A stretch of 64,000 nt of DNA from the NCBI RefSeq assembly GCF_027484205.1, contig NZ_JAIXUB010000026.1, forward strand, positions 186,001-250,000. Reading direction: 5' to 3'. Made by a program: the position numbers and the translations under genes. The notes beneath the pieces are model-generated. The model saw only the letters and a program-made list of their open reading frames with translations, had not been told where the DNA came from and searched no databases. Positions within the stretch are counted from its first letter, which is position 1; the number at the start of each line of letters is the position of its first letter. Of the stretch, positions 1-8,206 are shown piece after piece. Source of the DNA: Flavobacterium sp. (GTDB taxonomy: Bacteria; Bacteroidota; Bacteroidia; Flavobacteriales; Flavobacteriaceae).

Positions 1-567
1 ACGGATGTTGTTGTTTCGATGAAAATGCGAATGGGTTATGAAAATCCGGAAGAAATTTTAGACGTCTTCCCTATTTTAGACAAATATCCTTTAAAAAATA
101 TTGCTATTCATGCCCGAATTGGGAAACAATTGTACAAAGGTGGTGTAAATTTAGATGCCTTTCAGCGATGCACTGAAAACACAAAACATAAATTGTATTA
201 TAATGGAGATATCACATCTGTTGAAAAATTTAAAGAACTTCAAGAACGTTTTCCAAGTATTGATCATTTCATGATTGGACGAGGATTAATTGCTGATCCT
301 TTTTTGCCAAGTATGATTAAAAATAATTCAACTGATTATCCAAAAAATAGATGGCAAATTTTCAATGAATTTCATGACGCTATTTTTCATGAATATGATG
401 CAGCACTTTCTGGGCCAACACCAATAAAAATGAAAATGCTTGGTTTTTGGGAATACTTTTCAACGTCATTTAGCAATCCACAAAAAACTTTTAAGAAGAT
501 TAAAAAAGCAACAAATCCAAGAAGTTATCAAGAAGCTGTAAAAGAAATTTTTAGTAATGAAAAATAA
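1..567 (+). CDS. tRNA-dihydrouridine synthase, 3' part (5' end outside window)
   Basis: The reading frame is open from base 1, so the window holds only the C-terminal 188 codons. The fragment carries the Dus TIM-barrel end: an [13 protein letters not shown] segment in which an FMN-site His/Arg is expected, a YYNGDI strand and the FMIGRGL phosphate-binding loop, followed by the helical C-terminal domain. Dus enzymes reduce uridine to dihydrouridine in the tRNA D-loop using FMN and NADPH. The family is clear. The subtype (DusB/DusC-like) cannot be decided without the N-terminus. The next gene starts 5 bp downstream on the same strand, so the two may be co-transcribed. Confidence 0.9.
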   Translation, partial: TDVVVSMKMRMGYENPEEILDVFPILDKYPLKNIAIHARIGKQLYKGGVNLDAFQRCTENTKHKLYYNGDITSVEKFKELQERFPSIDHFMIGRGLIADPFLPSMIKNNSTDYPKNRWQIFNEFHDAIFHEYDAALSGPTPIKMKMLGFWEYFSTSFSNPQKTFKKIKKATNPRSYQEAVKEIFSNEK

Positions 568-572
568 CAACC

Positions 573-923
573 ATGGAAAATCACAAAGTATTTAAAATGT
601 CTTTTGCTAGCGTTTACCCACATTATGTGACTAAAGTTGAGAAAAAAGGAAAAACAAAAGAAGAACTTCACACCATTATTTTTTGGCTTACTGGATATAA
701 CGAACAGCAATTACAAAATTTAATTGAAGATAAAACAAATTTTGAAGATTTCTTTAAAAATGCTCCTCAACTTAATCCAAATGTTACAAAAATTACTGGT
801 GTCATTTGTGGCTATCGTGTGGAAGAAATTGAGGATAAACTCATGCAAAAAATTCGTTATTTAGACAAACTTGTTGACGAATTAGCAAAAGGAAAAGCTA
901 TGGAGAAAATTTTAAGAAGTTGA
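573..923 (+). CDS. DUF2200 domain-containing protein
   Basis: A 116-residue soluble protein with no signal peptide. The start [15 protein letters not shown] and the segment [13 protein letters not shown] are typical of the DUF2200 family, small cytosolic proteins of unknown function found in many bacteria. The C-terminal region [20 protein letters not shown] is helical. It follows the dus gene after 5 bp. Family membership is by recognition of these motifs, and no biochemical role is known to me. Confidence 0.85.
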   Translation: MENHKVFKMSFASVYPHYVTKVEKKGKTKEELHTIIFWLTGYNEQQLQNLIEDKTNFEDFFKNAPQLNPNVTKITGVICGYRVEEIEDKLMQKIRYLDKLVDELAKGKAMEKILRS

Positions 924-941
924 TAGTTATATAGCTTTTTT

Positions 942-1197
942 GTTTCCGTAGATTACAGTTTAGTTTCCGTAGGTTACTTAAGAGTTTCGAAATTTTCTTT
1001 GAAGCTTCCGTAAGCTACTATTTAATTTCCGTAAGTTGTTATAGAGTTTCCAAATTTTCTTTGAAGCTTCCGTAAGCTACTATTTAATTTCCGTAGGTTA
1101 CTTTAAAGTTTCCGAATTTTCTTTGAAGTTTCCGTAAGCTACTATTTAATTTCCGTAGGTTACTTTAGAGTTTCCGTAGATTCGTATTTTGTTTCGG
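942..1197. repeat. Array of twelve 20-21 bp monomers with a 62 bp higher-order period
   Basis: Directly after the DUF2200 stop codon, monomers begin at 942, 963, 984, 1004, 1025, 1046, 1066, 1087, 1108, 1128, 1149 and 1170. Each opens with a variant of GTTTCCGTA. Three monomer types alternate: type A continues AGCTACTATTTA, type B continues GGTTACTTTAGA, and type C (20 bp) reads GTTTCC-AATTTTCTTTGAA. One A+B+C set gives a 62 bp unit that recurs about three times with few changes; the edge monomers are more diverged. No long ORF crosses it and it lacks the unique spacers of a CRISPR array. Confidence 0.85.
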
Positions 1198-1596
1198 CTT
1201 ATTACTTTTTTTCTTCCTTATGAGTTTTGTCAAAGATTATCACAGATTAATTTATAAATTCTTCAGTTTTATCATTTTGATTGTATTTATTAAAACAAAT
1301 AAAAAATGTATTACATTGGTTTATTAATAATTAAGATGAATTTTGACATAAAATTTTAAAATAATAAAACAAATAATAAGCTTGATAGATTGTTACAATT
1401 TTATTACCAATAAACATAAAAAAATAAATTTTCCATATTTACTGTAAATTTTTAAATACAGCTTGTCAGAAATTAAATACATTTTTGCCTCAAATTAAAA
1501 CATCAATACATTTATTTTTTGGATAGTGTACATAGTCCTTTAATTAATTATGCTGTTTTTATTAAAAAAAATTATTAATATTAAAAAAATGAAAAA
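1198..1596. other. AT-rich intergenic region upstream of the peptide cassette
   Basis: About 400 bp without a convincing gene. A 35-codon ORF at 1220-1327 encodes a hydrophobic peptide but shows no supporting context. The last 100 bp must hold the promoter of the peptide gene at 1597. Near-matches to the Bacteroidetes -7 element (TACATTTTTG around 1479, TATTTTTTG around 1512) are present, but none fits TAnnTTTG exactly. Confidence 0.5.
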
Positions 1597-1842
1597 ATGA
1601 AAAATTTCAAAAAACTTTCGAGAGAAGAAATGAGAAAAATTTCGGGTGCTTTAATAGCCGCTCCAAATTGTAAATCAGGAACAAAATGCTCTGTGAGATC
1701 ATTAAATAGTTTTAACGAATTAGTTAGTGTTGAAACAGGATTTTGTAAGATGTCACAGTCTGGCTCATCTGTAACATGTTACTGTGATGCAGGAGGAACA
1801 ACAAATATCAATGCGGGTGGTTTAAGCCATTGTTGGGCATAA
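1597..1842 (+). CDS. Cysteine-rich secreted peptide precursor with bacteriocin-type leader
   Basis: An 81-residue precursor. The N-terminus KKLSREEMRKISGA matches the Bacteroidetes bacteriocin-like leader pattern (K-LSREE-(M/L)-K-I-GG), with a G-A junction at about residues 17-18 where C39 peptidases usually cut after GG or GA. The predicted core of about 63 residues is rich in G, S and T. It holds six cysteines, two of them in NCKSGTKC, two in TCYC and one near the C-terminus in HCWA, which suits three disulfides. The two genes that follow (TlpA-like, VKOR-DsbA) both handle disulfides, so this is probably an oxidatively folded exported peptide. Its activity (bacteriocin, signal or other) is unknown. 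Confidence 0.7.
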   Translation: MKNFKKLSREEMRKISGALIAAPNCKSGTKCSVRSLNSFNELVSVETGFCKMSQSGSSVTCYCDAGGTTNINAGGLSHCWA

Positions 1843-1898
1843 TAGTCTTTAATTTTTCGAGGTAATATTTACTATTACCTCGAATAAAATATTAAAAT

Positions 1899-2990
1899 AT
1901 GAGTTTTTTAAAAAAAATCATTTACTTATATTTTTTTACTGGAATTTTGGTTTCATGTAAAAAAGAAAAAAACAATGAAGGTATAATTAACGGGGATTTA
2001 TACTTATCGAAAGATAAATTTGACGCAGTTGCAATCGAAATGCGTGGTTATGAATTATTGGGTGATTCAATAATAACTACAGATACAATTGAAGCAATTA
2101 ATGGTAAATTCACCTATAAATTCAATGTTCCTGAATCAAAATTAATTCGATTCGAGTTGTTAAAGAAAAAAAAGTTCGTCGGCAGTTTATCATTAGCAAA
2201 CAAAAATTATACAAAAAACTCAAAAACAATTCCAATGACATTTGGGAATTTTTATGTAGGAAATGAAAACATCACTCTAACAGAAAATACCAATATAAAT
2301 CCTAGAAGTAGTAATGGCAAAAATTTTATTGTAAATAGTGATAATACGAAAGAAAATGATATTTTTCAAAATTTTAACACAAACAAAATACAACCTTTTG
2401 ATATTGAATCAAATACGGATAGTTACGCGATACTACACAATTTATTCTGGCAAAAAGATAATTATTCAAATGCTGAATTAAATTCAATGATGCAATTGTT
2501 TTCTGACGATTTAAAACAGGCTAAATCCTATAAAATTTTAAAAAAGTACTTAGTAAAGAAAATTGATTTAGAAAAGAATGGTTATACAACTAATTTTAAT
2601 TGGGTTGATATTGATTCTACAAAACATACTTTTAAACAAGCTTTAAACAATAAAAAATATATGCTTTTAGTTTTTTGGGCAAGCTGGTGTGGTCCTTGCC
2701 GTGCTGAAATACCAGATTTAAAAGAGTTTAACAAAAAATATGGAAAAACTATTAGTCTGGTTAGTTTAAGTATTGATGAAAGTTATGATAATTGGAAAAA
2801 AGCTGTATTAAAAGAAAAAATGCCTTGGTCAAATTTATCAGGCTTACCATTAGATAAATTTGGTATAAAAAAAGAATACAATATTGAAGCTGTTCCTAAT
2901 TTGATTCTGTTAGATCAAAATGGCAAAGTAATTATTAATAATATTAACGAACTAAATGAAATTAAAAAATATATAGATACAAATGAGTGA
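1899..2990 (+). CDS. TlpA-like thioredoxin-fold lipoprotein
   Basis: A 363-residue protein with a lipoprotein signal peptide; residues 1-20 end in ILVSC. Residues about 30-115 resemble the DUF4369-type beta domain often found N-terminal in Bacteroidetes TlpA proteins. The C-terminal thioredoxin domain (about 225-363) has LVFWASWCGPCRAEIPDL with a WCGPC redox motif and a cis-proline region near AVPNLILL. It probably exchanges disulfides in the periplasm. It starts 56 bp after the cysteine-rich peptide gene and overlaps the next gene by 8 bp, so a role in folding the peptide is inferred from context. Confidence 0.85.
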   Translation: MSFLKKIIYLYFFTGILVSCKKEKNNEGIINGDLYLSKDKFDAVAIEMRGYELLGDSIITTDTIEAINGKFTYKFNVPESKLIRFELLKKKKFVGSLSLANKNYTKNSKTIPMTFGNFYVGNENITLTENTNINPRSSNGKNFIVNSDNTKENDIFQNFNTNKIQPFDIESNTDSYAILHNLFWQKDNYSNAELNSMMQLFSDDLKQAKSYKILKKYLVKKIDLEKNGYTTNFNWVDIDSTKHTFKQALNNKKYMLLVFWASWCGPCRAEIPDLKEFNKKYGKTISLVSLSIDESYDNWKKAVLKEKMPWSNLSGLPLDKFGIKKEYNIEAVPNLILLDQNGKVIINNINELNEIKKYIDTNE

Positions 2991-4512
2991 ATTAACTTTT
3001 TATAAGAAAATTTTAACAACTGGTAAAGTTAAATACACAAGTTCTATTTTAAGAAAAAACATTCTTTTAGATCCCAATAGTAATAACTTTTTGGGAATTG
3101 TTTCTATATTAAAACAATACAATGTAGGATGTGTATCAAAAAAAATAGAAACAATAGAATTAGAAAATCTAAATTTACCTCTCATAACTCATAGAAAAAA
3201 TCCTGAGGAAATTGTTCTTTTAGAAAAATTAGAGAATGATATACTCTTTTATACAAATAATGATGGCTATTCTTACAAAATTAAAAAAAATGATTTTGAA
3301 AAAGATTGGACTCAAAATGTAATTGAATTAGACTTTCTTAAAGCTTTAGAAAAAAATTACATAAAAAATTTTATCACAGAAAATAGTATAAAAATATTTT
3401 TTTTTTTCATTTTAACAATCACTATAACATCTTTATTTGTAAACATAAAATTTCCCTATAGTTTACTCTATTTAGCTAATAATCTATTTGGTTTTTTTAT
3501 CTGTATTAAATTATATAAAATCAATATTACACAAAATCAAGAAAAAAGTAAAATTTGTAGTGTAACAAAAAAAACTAACTGTCTAAGTGTTATCAATCAT
3601 AAAAATTCAAAATTATTAGGAATAATTTCATACGATAAAATAGGCTTGCTTTATTTTAGTTACGCATTACTTACTCCTGTTTTTTTAGGTTTTAATGAAA
3701 TGTTTCCTTTAATACTTGTTTTTGCAATATCTTCATTATTTCCTTTTTATTCAATATATTTTCAATATTTTATCGTAAAAAGTTGGTGCCCTTTATGTTT
3801 ACTAATTCAAATAGGTCTTATTATAAATGTTGTATTTATTTTTTATTTTAAATACGAAGTTAGTTTTAACTCAATTATTATTGGACTTTTAATTTTTTTT
3901 ATTATTACAGCTTTTATTAATTTATTTTCAAATATTTCAATAAACATTACAGAAAATAAATACTTAAGGAGGAGATTAAATCTTTTTATTAACAATGAGG
4001 AAGTTTTTGAAAATTGTAGTAACAAAAGTGCTCTATTAATTTCAATTCCAAAAACATTAAGTGTACTTACTGGTAATAAAGAAAGTGCTAATAAAATTAC
4101 GTTTGTAACTAACCCATTTTGTAAATATTGTTCAGAAAAATATAGAATTTTGAAAGAAATTATTGAGTATGTTGAAGATGTTGAAGTTGAAACAATTTAT
4201 TTTATCACTAATGACTTGGGAATAATAAAATCAATTACACAAAAAATGTTAGATATTTACATTTCAGATGGTGTTGAACAATACATTAATGCAGTTGATT
4301 ATTGGTATTCGGAGGGTATTTATGATTATAATAAGTGGCTTAAAACCTATTCAATAAATAATGATATAAATACTGATTATGTTGATGAAATAATTAACAT
4401 ACATCAAGAATGGTGTAAATATTCATTAATTGATGCAACTCCAACAATTCTTTTTAATGATAAAATTTTACCACCTGAATTTGAATTAGAAGACCTGAAA
4501 TATATAATCTAA
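2983..4512 (+). CDS. C39-like / vitamin K epoxide reductase / thioredoxin fusion membrane protein
   Basis: A 509-residue protein. Residues 1-115 resemble the peptidase C39 domain of bacteriocin exporters but lack the catalytic Cys and the His in its usual place, so this part is probably not proteolytic. Transmembrane helices follow, then a VKOR domain with the conserved pair in KICSVTKKTNC and the CPLC quinone-reducing motif. The C-terminal third (about 355-509) is a DsbA-like thioredoxin domain with NPFCKYCSEKY. VKOR-DsbA fusions make disulfides using membrane quinone. The gene overlaps the TlpA gene by 8 bp. The degenerate C39 part may bind leader peptides; that is inference. No peptide exporter gene is adjacent. 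Confidence 0.85.
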   Translation: MSELTFYKKILTTGKVKYTSSILRKNILLDPNSNNFLGIVSILKQYNVGCVSKKIETIELENLNLPLITHRKNPEEIVLLEKLENDILFYTNNDGYSYKIKKNDFEKDWTQNVIELDFLKALEKNYIKNFITENSIKIFFFFILTITITSLFVNIKFPYSLLYLANNLFGFFICIKLYKINITQNQEKSKICSVTKKTNCLSVINHKNSKLLGIISYDKIGLLYFSYALLTPVFLGFNEMFPLILVFAISSLFPFYSIYFQYFIVKSWCPLCLLIQIGLIINVVFIFYFKYEVSFNSIIIGLLIFFIITAFINLFSNISINITENKYLRRRLNLFINNEEVFENCSNKSALLISIPKTLSVLTGNKESANKITFVTNPFCKYCSEKYRILKEIIEYVEDVEVETIYFITNDLGIIKSITQKMLDIYISDGVEQYINAVDYWYSEGIYDYNKWLKTYSINNDINTDYVDEIINIHQEWCKYSLIDATPTILFNDKILPPEFELEDLKYII

Positions 4513-5218
4513 TGTTAAACTTCTCATACTAAAGATATCCAAATATTAAAAACTATAGAACTTTCCAAAAGATTGATAATTAATATCACACCAAAGTAAT
4601 CAAAATTCAAACCAAAAAAAATATCAGCGAAAAAACTCGTATAGGAAGTTATCTTTTTAAATGTTTCCTTTGCTGCCAAGAAAATTAGTTTAAAACACTT
4701 GTGTCAAACTAAGCTTATAAATTAGATAAATTGCCATTTACTTGTAATTTAATTGTAATAAATAACATTATGTAGTTCATTAAAAATTAGAATCTCTAAG
4801 TTTAAAAATTAGTTACGAAAAAAATACTTACCGTAAACTAATCTATTTCTGATCTTGTCATTGGTTTAATAGAATACATATAACAAGAATTTATAAAATT
4901 TTGGAGAGGAAATAATACTAAAGAATCTTCTGAAGAAGAAATAGTATTGTTAGTAAAACCAAATCAAAGTTTTAATTATTTCGACAAATCAAAATTTAAA
5001 CTCTGAAGATTAAATTATTGATGTGAAATTATTAAAAAAGATTTAAGTTTACGTGAGGGTTTTCTTTATCGGTCCATAGATATAACGAAAAGACAACAAG
5101 TAATTAAAAGAAAAATATACTTTAACTCTTTTATTTTAACTTAAAAACTTTTAGTTTATAAAACTAGAAATTAAGAAAATGAGAAATAATTATTTTTTTT
5201 ATACTTAAAATATTAAAT
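4513..5218. other. 706 bp without an intact gene
   Basis: No ORF of useful length is intact. The stretch 4884-5144 looks like decayed coding sequence and is listed separately. The remainder (4513-4883 and 5145-5218) is AT-rich, and I could not assign a promoter, RNA or repeat to it. Confidence 0.5.
4884..5144 (+). pseudogene. Possible decayed ORF with two in-frame stops
   Basis: One frame reads 40 codons to a TGA at 5004-5006, four codons to a second TGA at 5019-5021, and then 40 more codons to TAA at 5142-5144. The predicted segments (for example EEEIVLLVKPNQSFNYFDKS and REGFLYRSIDITKRQQ) have a protein-like composition and the same frame continues across both stops. I do not recognise the family. 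Its place behind the peptide cassette suggests a former cassette member, but chance open frame in AT-rich DNA is possible. Confidence 0.25.
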
Positions 5219-5220
5219 AA

Positions 5221-5250
5221 AAAAACCATTCACTAATGCGAATGGTTTTT
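5221..5250 (-). terminator. Rho-independent terminator of the cbb3 operon
   Basis: An 11 bp perfect stem (5221-5231 with 5240-5250, AAAAACCATTC / GAATGGTTTTT) encloses an 8-nt loop. On the minus strand it is followed by T-rich sequence. It lies 24 bp past the stop codon of the last minus-strand gene (5274) and could also serve plus-strand transcripts. Confidence 0.85.
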
Positions 5251-5273
5251 CATTTCAACCCAAATTTAAATTA

Positions 5274-5504
5274 CTATTTATTCAAATACTGATAAATACC
5301 ATCTTTAAGATGTAGTAATTTTGCTTTTAATTCATGAGCAAACTCATCGATTACAACTTCTTCTCCTGTATTAATGTTATGAATTCTGTGCTCTAATTCG
5401 TGATACTCATCAAATAATTTTCTAAAATGATGGTCACTAACTTTTAGTTGGTGTATTTTTTCCTGATATTCAGGGAACTCGTGTAATAAATTGTGTCTTT
5501 CCAT
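5274..5504 (-). CDS. YdcH/DUF465 family small protein
   Basis: A 76-residue soluble helical protein. The start at 5504 gives MERHNLLHEFPEYQEKIHQL; the family begins with a hydrophobic-acidic segment of this kind, so in-frame codons further upstream are unlikely to be used. The segments HELEHRIHNINTG and LKAKLLHLKDGIYQYL are the family's coiled-coil hairpin. The function of DUF465 proteins is not known. It is the last gene before the operon terminator, 19 bp after the SafE-type gene, so it is probably co-expressed with the cbb3 genes. Confidence 0.8.
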   Translation of the reverse strand: MERHNLLHEFPEYQEKIHQLKVSDHHFRKLFDEYHELEHRIHNINTGEEVVIDEFAHELKAKLLHLKDGIYQYLNK

Positions 5505-5523
5505 GATTTTAGTTTTTTTGTTT

Positions 5524-6228
5524 TTATTTATGGCAATTAGCATTGGCTTGTACAAACAAATCTAAATTGCTTGGTGATACATAATCAATATCTAATCCCA
5601 TTCCTCTTAATATAAATAATGTTCCAATGACAACGGTAACTACAGGAATTGCTTTTTGGATTTTTCCTCTTATTGGAAAGCTTAAAAAGTTGGAAGCATA
5701 AACAACAGCACTCATTAAAGGAATTGTTCCAATACCGTATAAAAGCATATAGGAAACACCCATTAATTCGTTTTGCATTGCGATGGCTCCAAATAGCGCA
5801 GCATAAACCATTCCGCACGGCAAAAATCCATTTAACAAACCGATAGTAAACAAAGCATCGGGACTTTTTCTTTTGAATTGACTTCCCAAAGTAGATTTTA
5901 CTTTAGAAATCAATTTATAAATTGGCTTCGAAAAATTATATTTTGCAAAAATTTTTTCAGGAACAATAGCAATTATAATCATCATTACTCCTACAACAAT
6001 TGACATTGTTTGTTGTAATCCTGCTAGATAAAATCCTTTTCCTAAAAATCCAAATAGTAAACCTAAAGTAGCATATGCCGATAATCTACCTAGATGATAA
6101 GTTAAAATTTGTAACGCTTTAATCGATTGATTTTTATGATTTACAGGTAACATCATAGCAATTGGTCCACACATACCAATGCAGTGAAAACTACTTATTA
6201 ATCCAAATAGTAAAGCGGTATAAAGCAT
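5524..6228 (-). CDS. TauE/SafE-type (COG2836-like) membrane protein of the cbb3 locus
   Basis: A 234-residue protein with about six transmembrane helices. The N-terminal motif SSFHCIGMCGPIAMMLP and the internal repeat NGFLPCGMVYAALFGA are hallmarks of the heavy-metal/sulfite-exporter-like family that accompanies cbb3 oxidase genes in Bacteroidetes. Its conserved Cys and Met residues suggest handling of copper or thiols during oxidase maturation; this is inferred from family context. It starts 2 bp after the fixH-type gene, so translation is probably coupled. Confidence 0.8.
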   Translation of the reverse strand: MLYTALLFGLISSFHCIGMCGPIAMMLPVNHKNQSIKALQILTYHLGRLSAYATLGLLFGFLGKGFYLAGLQQTMSIVVGVMMIIIAIVPEKIFAKYNFSKPIYKLISKVKSTLGSQFKRKSPDALFTIGLLNGFLPCGMVYAALFGAIAMQNELMGVSYMLLYGIGTIPLMSAVVYASNFLSFPIRGKIQKAIPVVTVVIGTLFILRGMGLDIDYVSPSNLDLFVQANANCHK

Positions 6229-6230
6229 TT

Positions 6231-6677
6231 TTATTGAATTACTGTTTCTTTGCTTAAAAATTCTTTGCCTTCATAAGACCAATCTACAGAAATGTCCCAA
6301 CGACCGCCAACCAAATTACTTTTAGGTATGAGCAAATGTGGACTTGATAACGAAATTGGCATTTCGAAATCGAGCTTTTTGTTTGACGGTCTGTAAAAGG
6401 ACACTTTTCCATTTATTTTTGTTATATCATATTCTTTAGGAAATGAAATTTTTATTCCAGCATTTGTTGAAATAATGGTTACACTTTCTGTCATGTCATG
6501 AGCGTTTTGCTCTTTTTCCATTTGTTCTTCAAAAGTCAATTCCTTTTGATAGTACTTATCAACTACTAATTCGTTATCATATTTACTATCAGATTGTACT
6601 TTGAAAACAAAATATAAAATGAAAGTCATGAATAATCCAAATGCAATTACAATTGCTGTTCCCCAATTTATTTTCAT
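6231..6677 (-). CDS. ccoH: FixH/CcoH family protein
   Basis: A 148-residue protein with one N-terminal membrane helix (about residues 6-27: TAIVIAFGLFMTFILYFVF) and a periplasmic beta domain ending in VDWSYEGKEFL. This is the FixH architecture; proteobacterial CcoH helps assemble or stabilise cbb3 oxidase. It lies between ccoG and the SafE-type gene in the usual flavobacterial order. Sequence similarity within FixH is low, so the assignment rests partly on position. Confidence 0.85.
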   Translation of the reverse strand: MKINWGTAIVIAFGLFMTFILYFVFKVQSDSKYDNELVVDKYYQKELTFEEQMEKEQNAHDMTESVTIISTNAGIKISFPKEYDITKINGKVSFYRPSNKKLDFEMPISLSSPHLLIPKSNLVGGRWDISVDWSYEGKEFLSKETVIQ

Positions 6678-6688
6678 GATTTATTAAT

Positions 6689-8116
6689 TTATTGATTGAA
6701 ATTTCTTGGACCATTAAAATTTGTTGTTGCCGTTTCAATAACTTTTTTATCATTTAAAACTTCAATTTCAATTTCCATTTTTTCACCTTTTAAGGTACTT
6801 TCAGGGAGTTTTATAAACAAAGTTCCTTGAGCAACACCTTGATTAGGCACAACAACAGATTGGTTTCCAACCATTTTTACTTCACCTGAAATCCCAACTA
6901 ATTTAAAAGTTACATTATTAAATGCTCCTTCTGTTTTATTAATAATTTTATAATTATAAATATTGCTAATGTTTTTTCCTTCATGCTGAAATAATTGTCC
7001 TGGCATGTGTAAAATTGTTGCTTCAACATCATTTCTCAAAAAAAGCATTCCGATGAAAACCCCAATCAATATTGCTAAAACAGCACTATAACCTTTCATT
7101 CTAGTGGTTAATTTGAACTTTTCTTTTTTTACAATTTCGTCCTCACTTGCATATCGGATTAATCCTTTTGACAATCCAACTTTTTCCATGATTGTATCAC
7201 ATTCATCGATACATGCTGTACAATTAATACATTCTAATTGAGTACCGTTTCTAATATCAATACCTGTTGGACACACATGAACACAAACTTTACAATCAAT
7301 GCAATCGCCTTTACCTAGTGCAGTTCTGTCCTCATTTTTATTAAACTTTGCTCTTCCTTTTTCTCCTTCACCACGAACATAATCGTAGGCAACATTAATA
7401 GTTTTGTTATCTAATAAAACACCTTGCATTCTTCCATAAGGACAAGCAATAATACATACTTGCTCTCTAAACCATGCATAAATAAAATAGAAAATACCTG
7501 TAAAAATCAATAATGCTATAAGTGTGCTTTGATTTTGTGCTGGACCTTCTTTTATGAATTTAAATAATTCGTCACTTCCAATTAAATAAGCCAAAAAAAC
7601 ATTTGCAATGATGAAAGAAATTACAAAAAACACTAACCATTTAGTCAATCGTTTTCTGATTTTTTCACTATCCCAAGATTGCTTTGTTAAACGCATTTGT
7701 TGTGCTCTGTCACCATCAATCCAAAACTCAATTCTTCGGAAAACCATTTCCATAAAAATTGTTTGAGGACAAAACCAACCGCAAAAAATTCTACCAAAAG
7801 CAACTGTAAAAAGAGCTAATCCAACTACTCCGATAATCATAGAGATTACAAAAAGATGAAAATCTTGAGGCCAAAAAGGGAAACTAAAAATGTTAAATTT
7901 TCTTTCAAGAACATTGAACATTAAAAATTGGTTTCCATTAATTTTTATAAATGGTGCACTTAATAAAAAAGCTAAAAGTGCATAACTTAAAAGTTTTCTC
8001 TTATCATAAAACTTCCCAACTGGAATTTTTGGAAATATAAAAGCTCTTTTTCCTGATTTATCAATTGTTGAAATTGAATCTCTGAAATCTTCTTCAGGAA
8101 CATTATTTGTTGCCAT
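6689..8116 (-). CDS. ccoG: Cytochrome c oxidase accessory protein CcoG
   Basis: A 475-residue polyferredoxin-type membrane protein. After a cytosolic N-terminus come membrane helices with the family motif GRIFCGWFCPQTIFMEMV. Two 4Fe-4S motifs follow around residues 270-305 (CIDCKVCVHVCP and CINCTACIDEC), then a last helix and an Ig-like C-terminal domain (about 375-475). CcoG is a cupric reductase that supports CuB insertion in cbb3 oxidase. It lies downstream of ccoP, separated by 90 bp that contain a strong hairpin. Confidence 0.95.
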   Translation of the reverse strand: MATNNVPEEDFRDSISTIDKSGKRAFIFPKIPVGKFYDKRKLLSYALLAFLLSAPFIKINGNQFLMFNVLERKFNIFSFPFWPQDFHLFVISMIIGVVGLALFTVAFGRIFCGWFCPQTIFMEMVFRRIEFWIDGDRAQQMRLTKQSWDSEKIRKRLTKWLVFFVISFIIANVFLAYLIGSDELFKFIKEGPAQNQSTLIALLIFTGIFYFIYAWFREQVCIIACPYGRMQGVLLDNKTINVAYDYVRGEGEKGRAKFNKNEDRTALGKGDCIDCKVCVHVCPTGIDIRNGTQLECINCTACIDECDTIMEKVGLSKGLIRYASEDEIVKKEKFKLTTRMKGYSAVLAILIGVFIGMLFLRNDVEATILHMPGQLFQHEGKNISNIYNYKIINKTEGAFNNVTFKLVGISGEVKMVGNQSVVVPNQGVAQGTLFIKLPESTLKGEKMEIEIEVLNDKKVIETATTNFNGPRNFNQ

Positions 8117-8166
8117 TTTTTTATTTTTTTTGGTTACATCAATTACATTTTGATAACCATAATTTT

Positions 8167-8197
8167 GAAAGGTCTTGAGCGAAACCCAAAACCTTTC
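8167..8197 (-). other. Intercistronic mRNA hairpin between ccoP and ccoG
   Basis: The segments 8167-8179 and 8185-8197 pair over 13 bp, with two G-U wobbles on the transcribed strand, around a 5-nt loop. No T-run follows on the minus strand, so it is not a normal intrinsic terminator. It probably acts as an mRNA processing or stability barrier that sets different levels of structural subunits and assembly factors. Confidence 0.6.
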
Positions 8198-8206
8198 CTC
8201 TTGATT

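Noticed and set aside
942..1197. The regular repeats resemble a CRISPR array.
   Set aside because: There are no unique spacers; three monomer types follow one another directly, and no cas gene is in the window.
1220..1327. A 35-codon ORF with a hydrophobic centre upstream of the peptide cassette.
   Set aside because: No promoter, leader motif or family resemblance is visible, and such short frames are common in AT-rich DNA.
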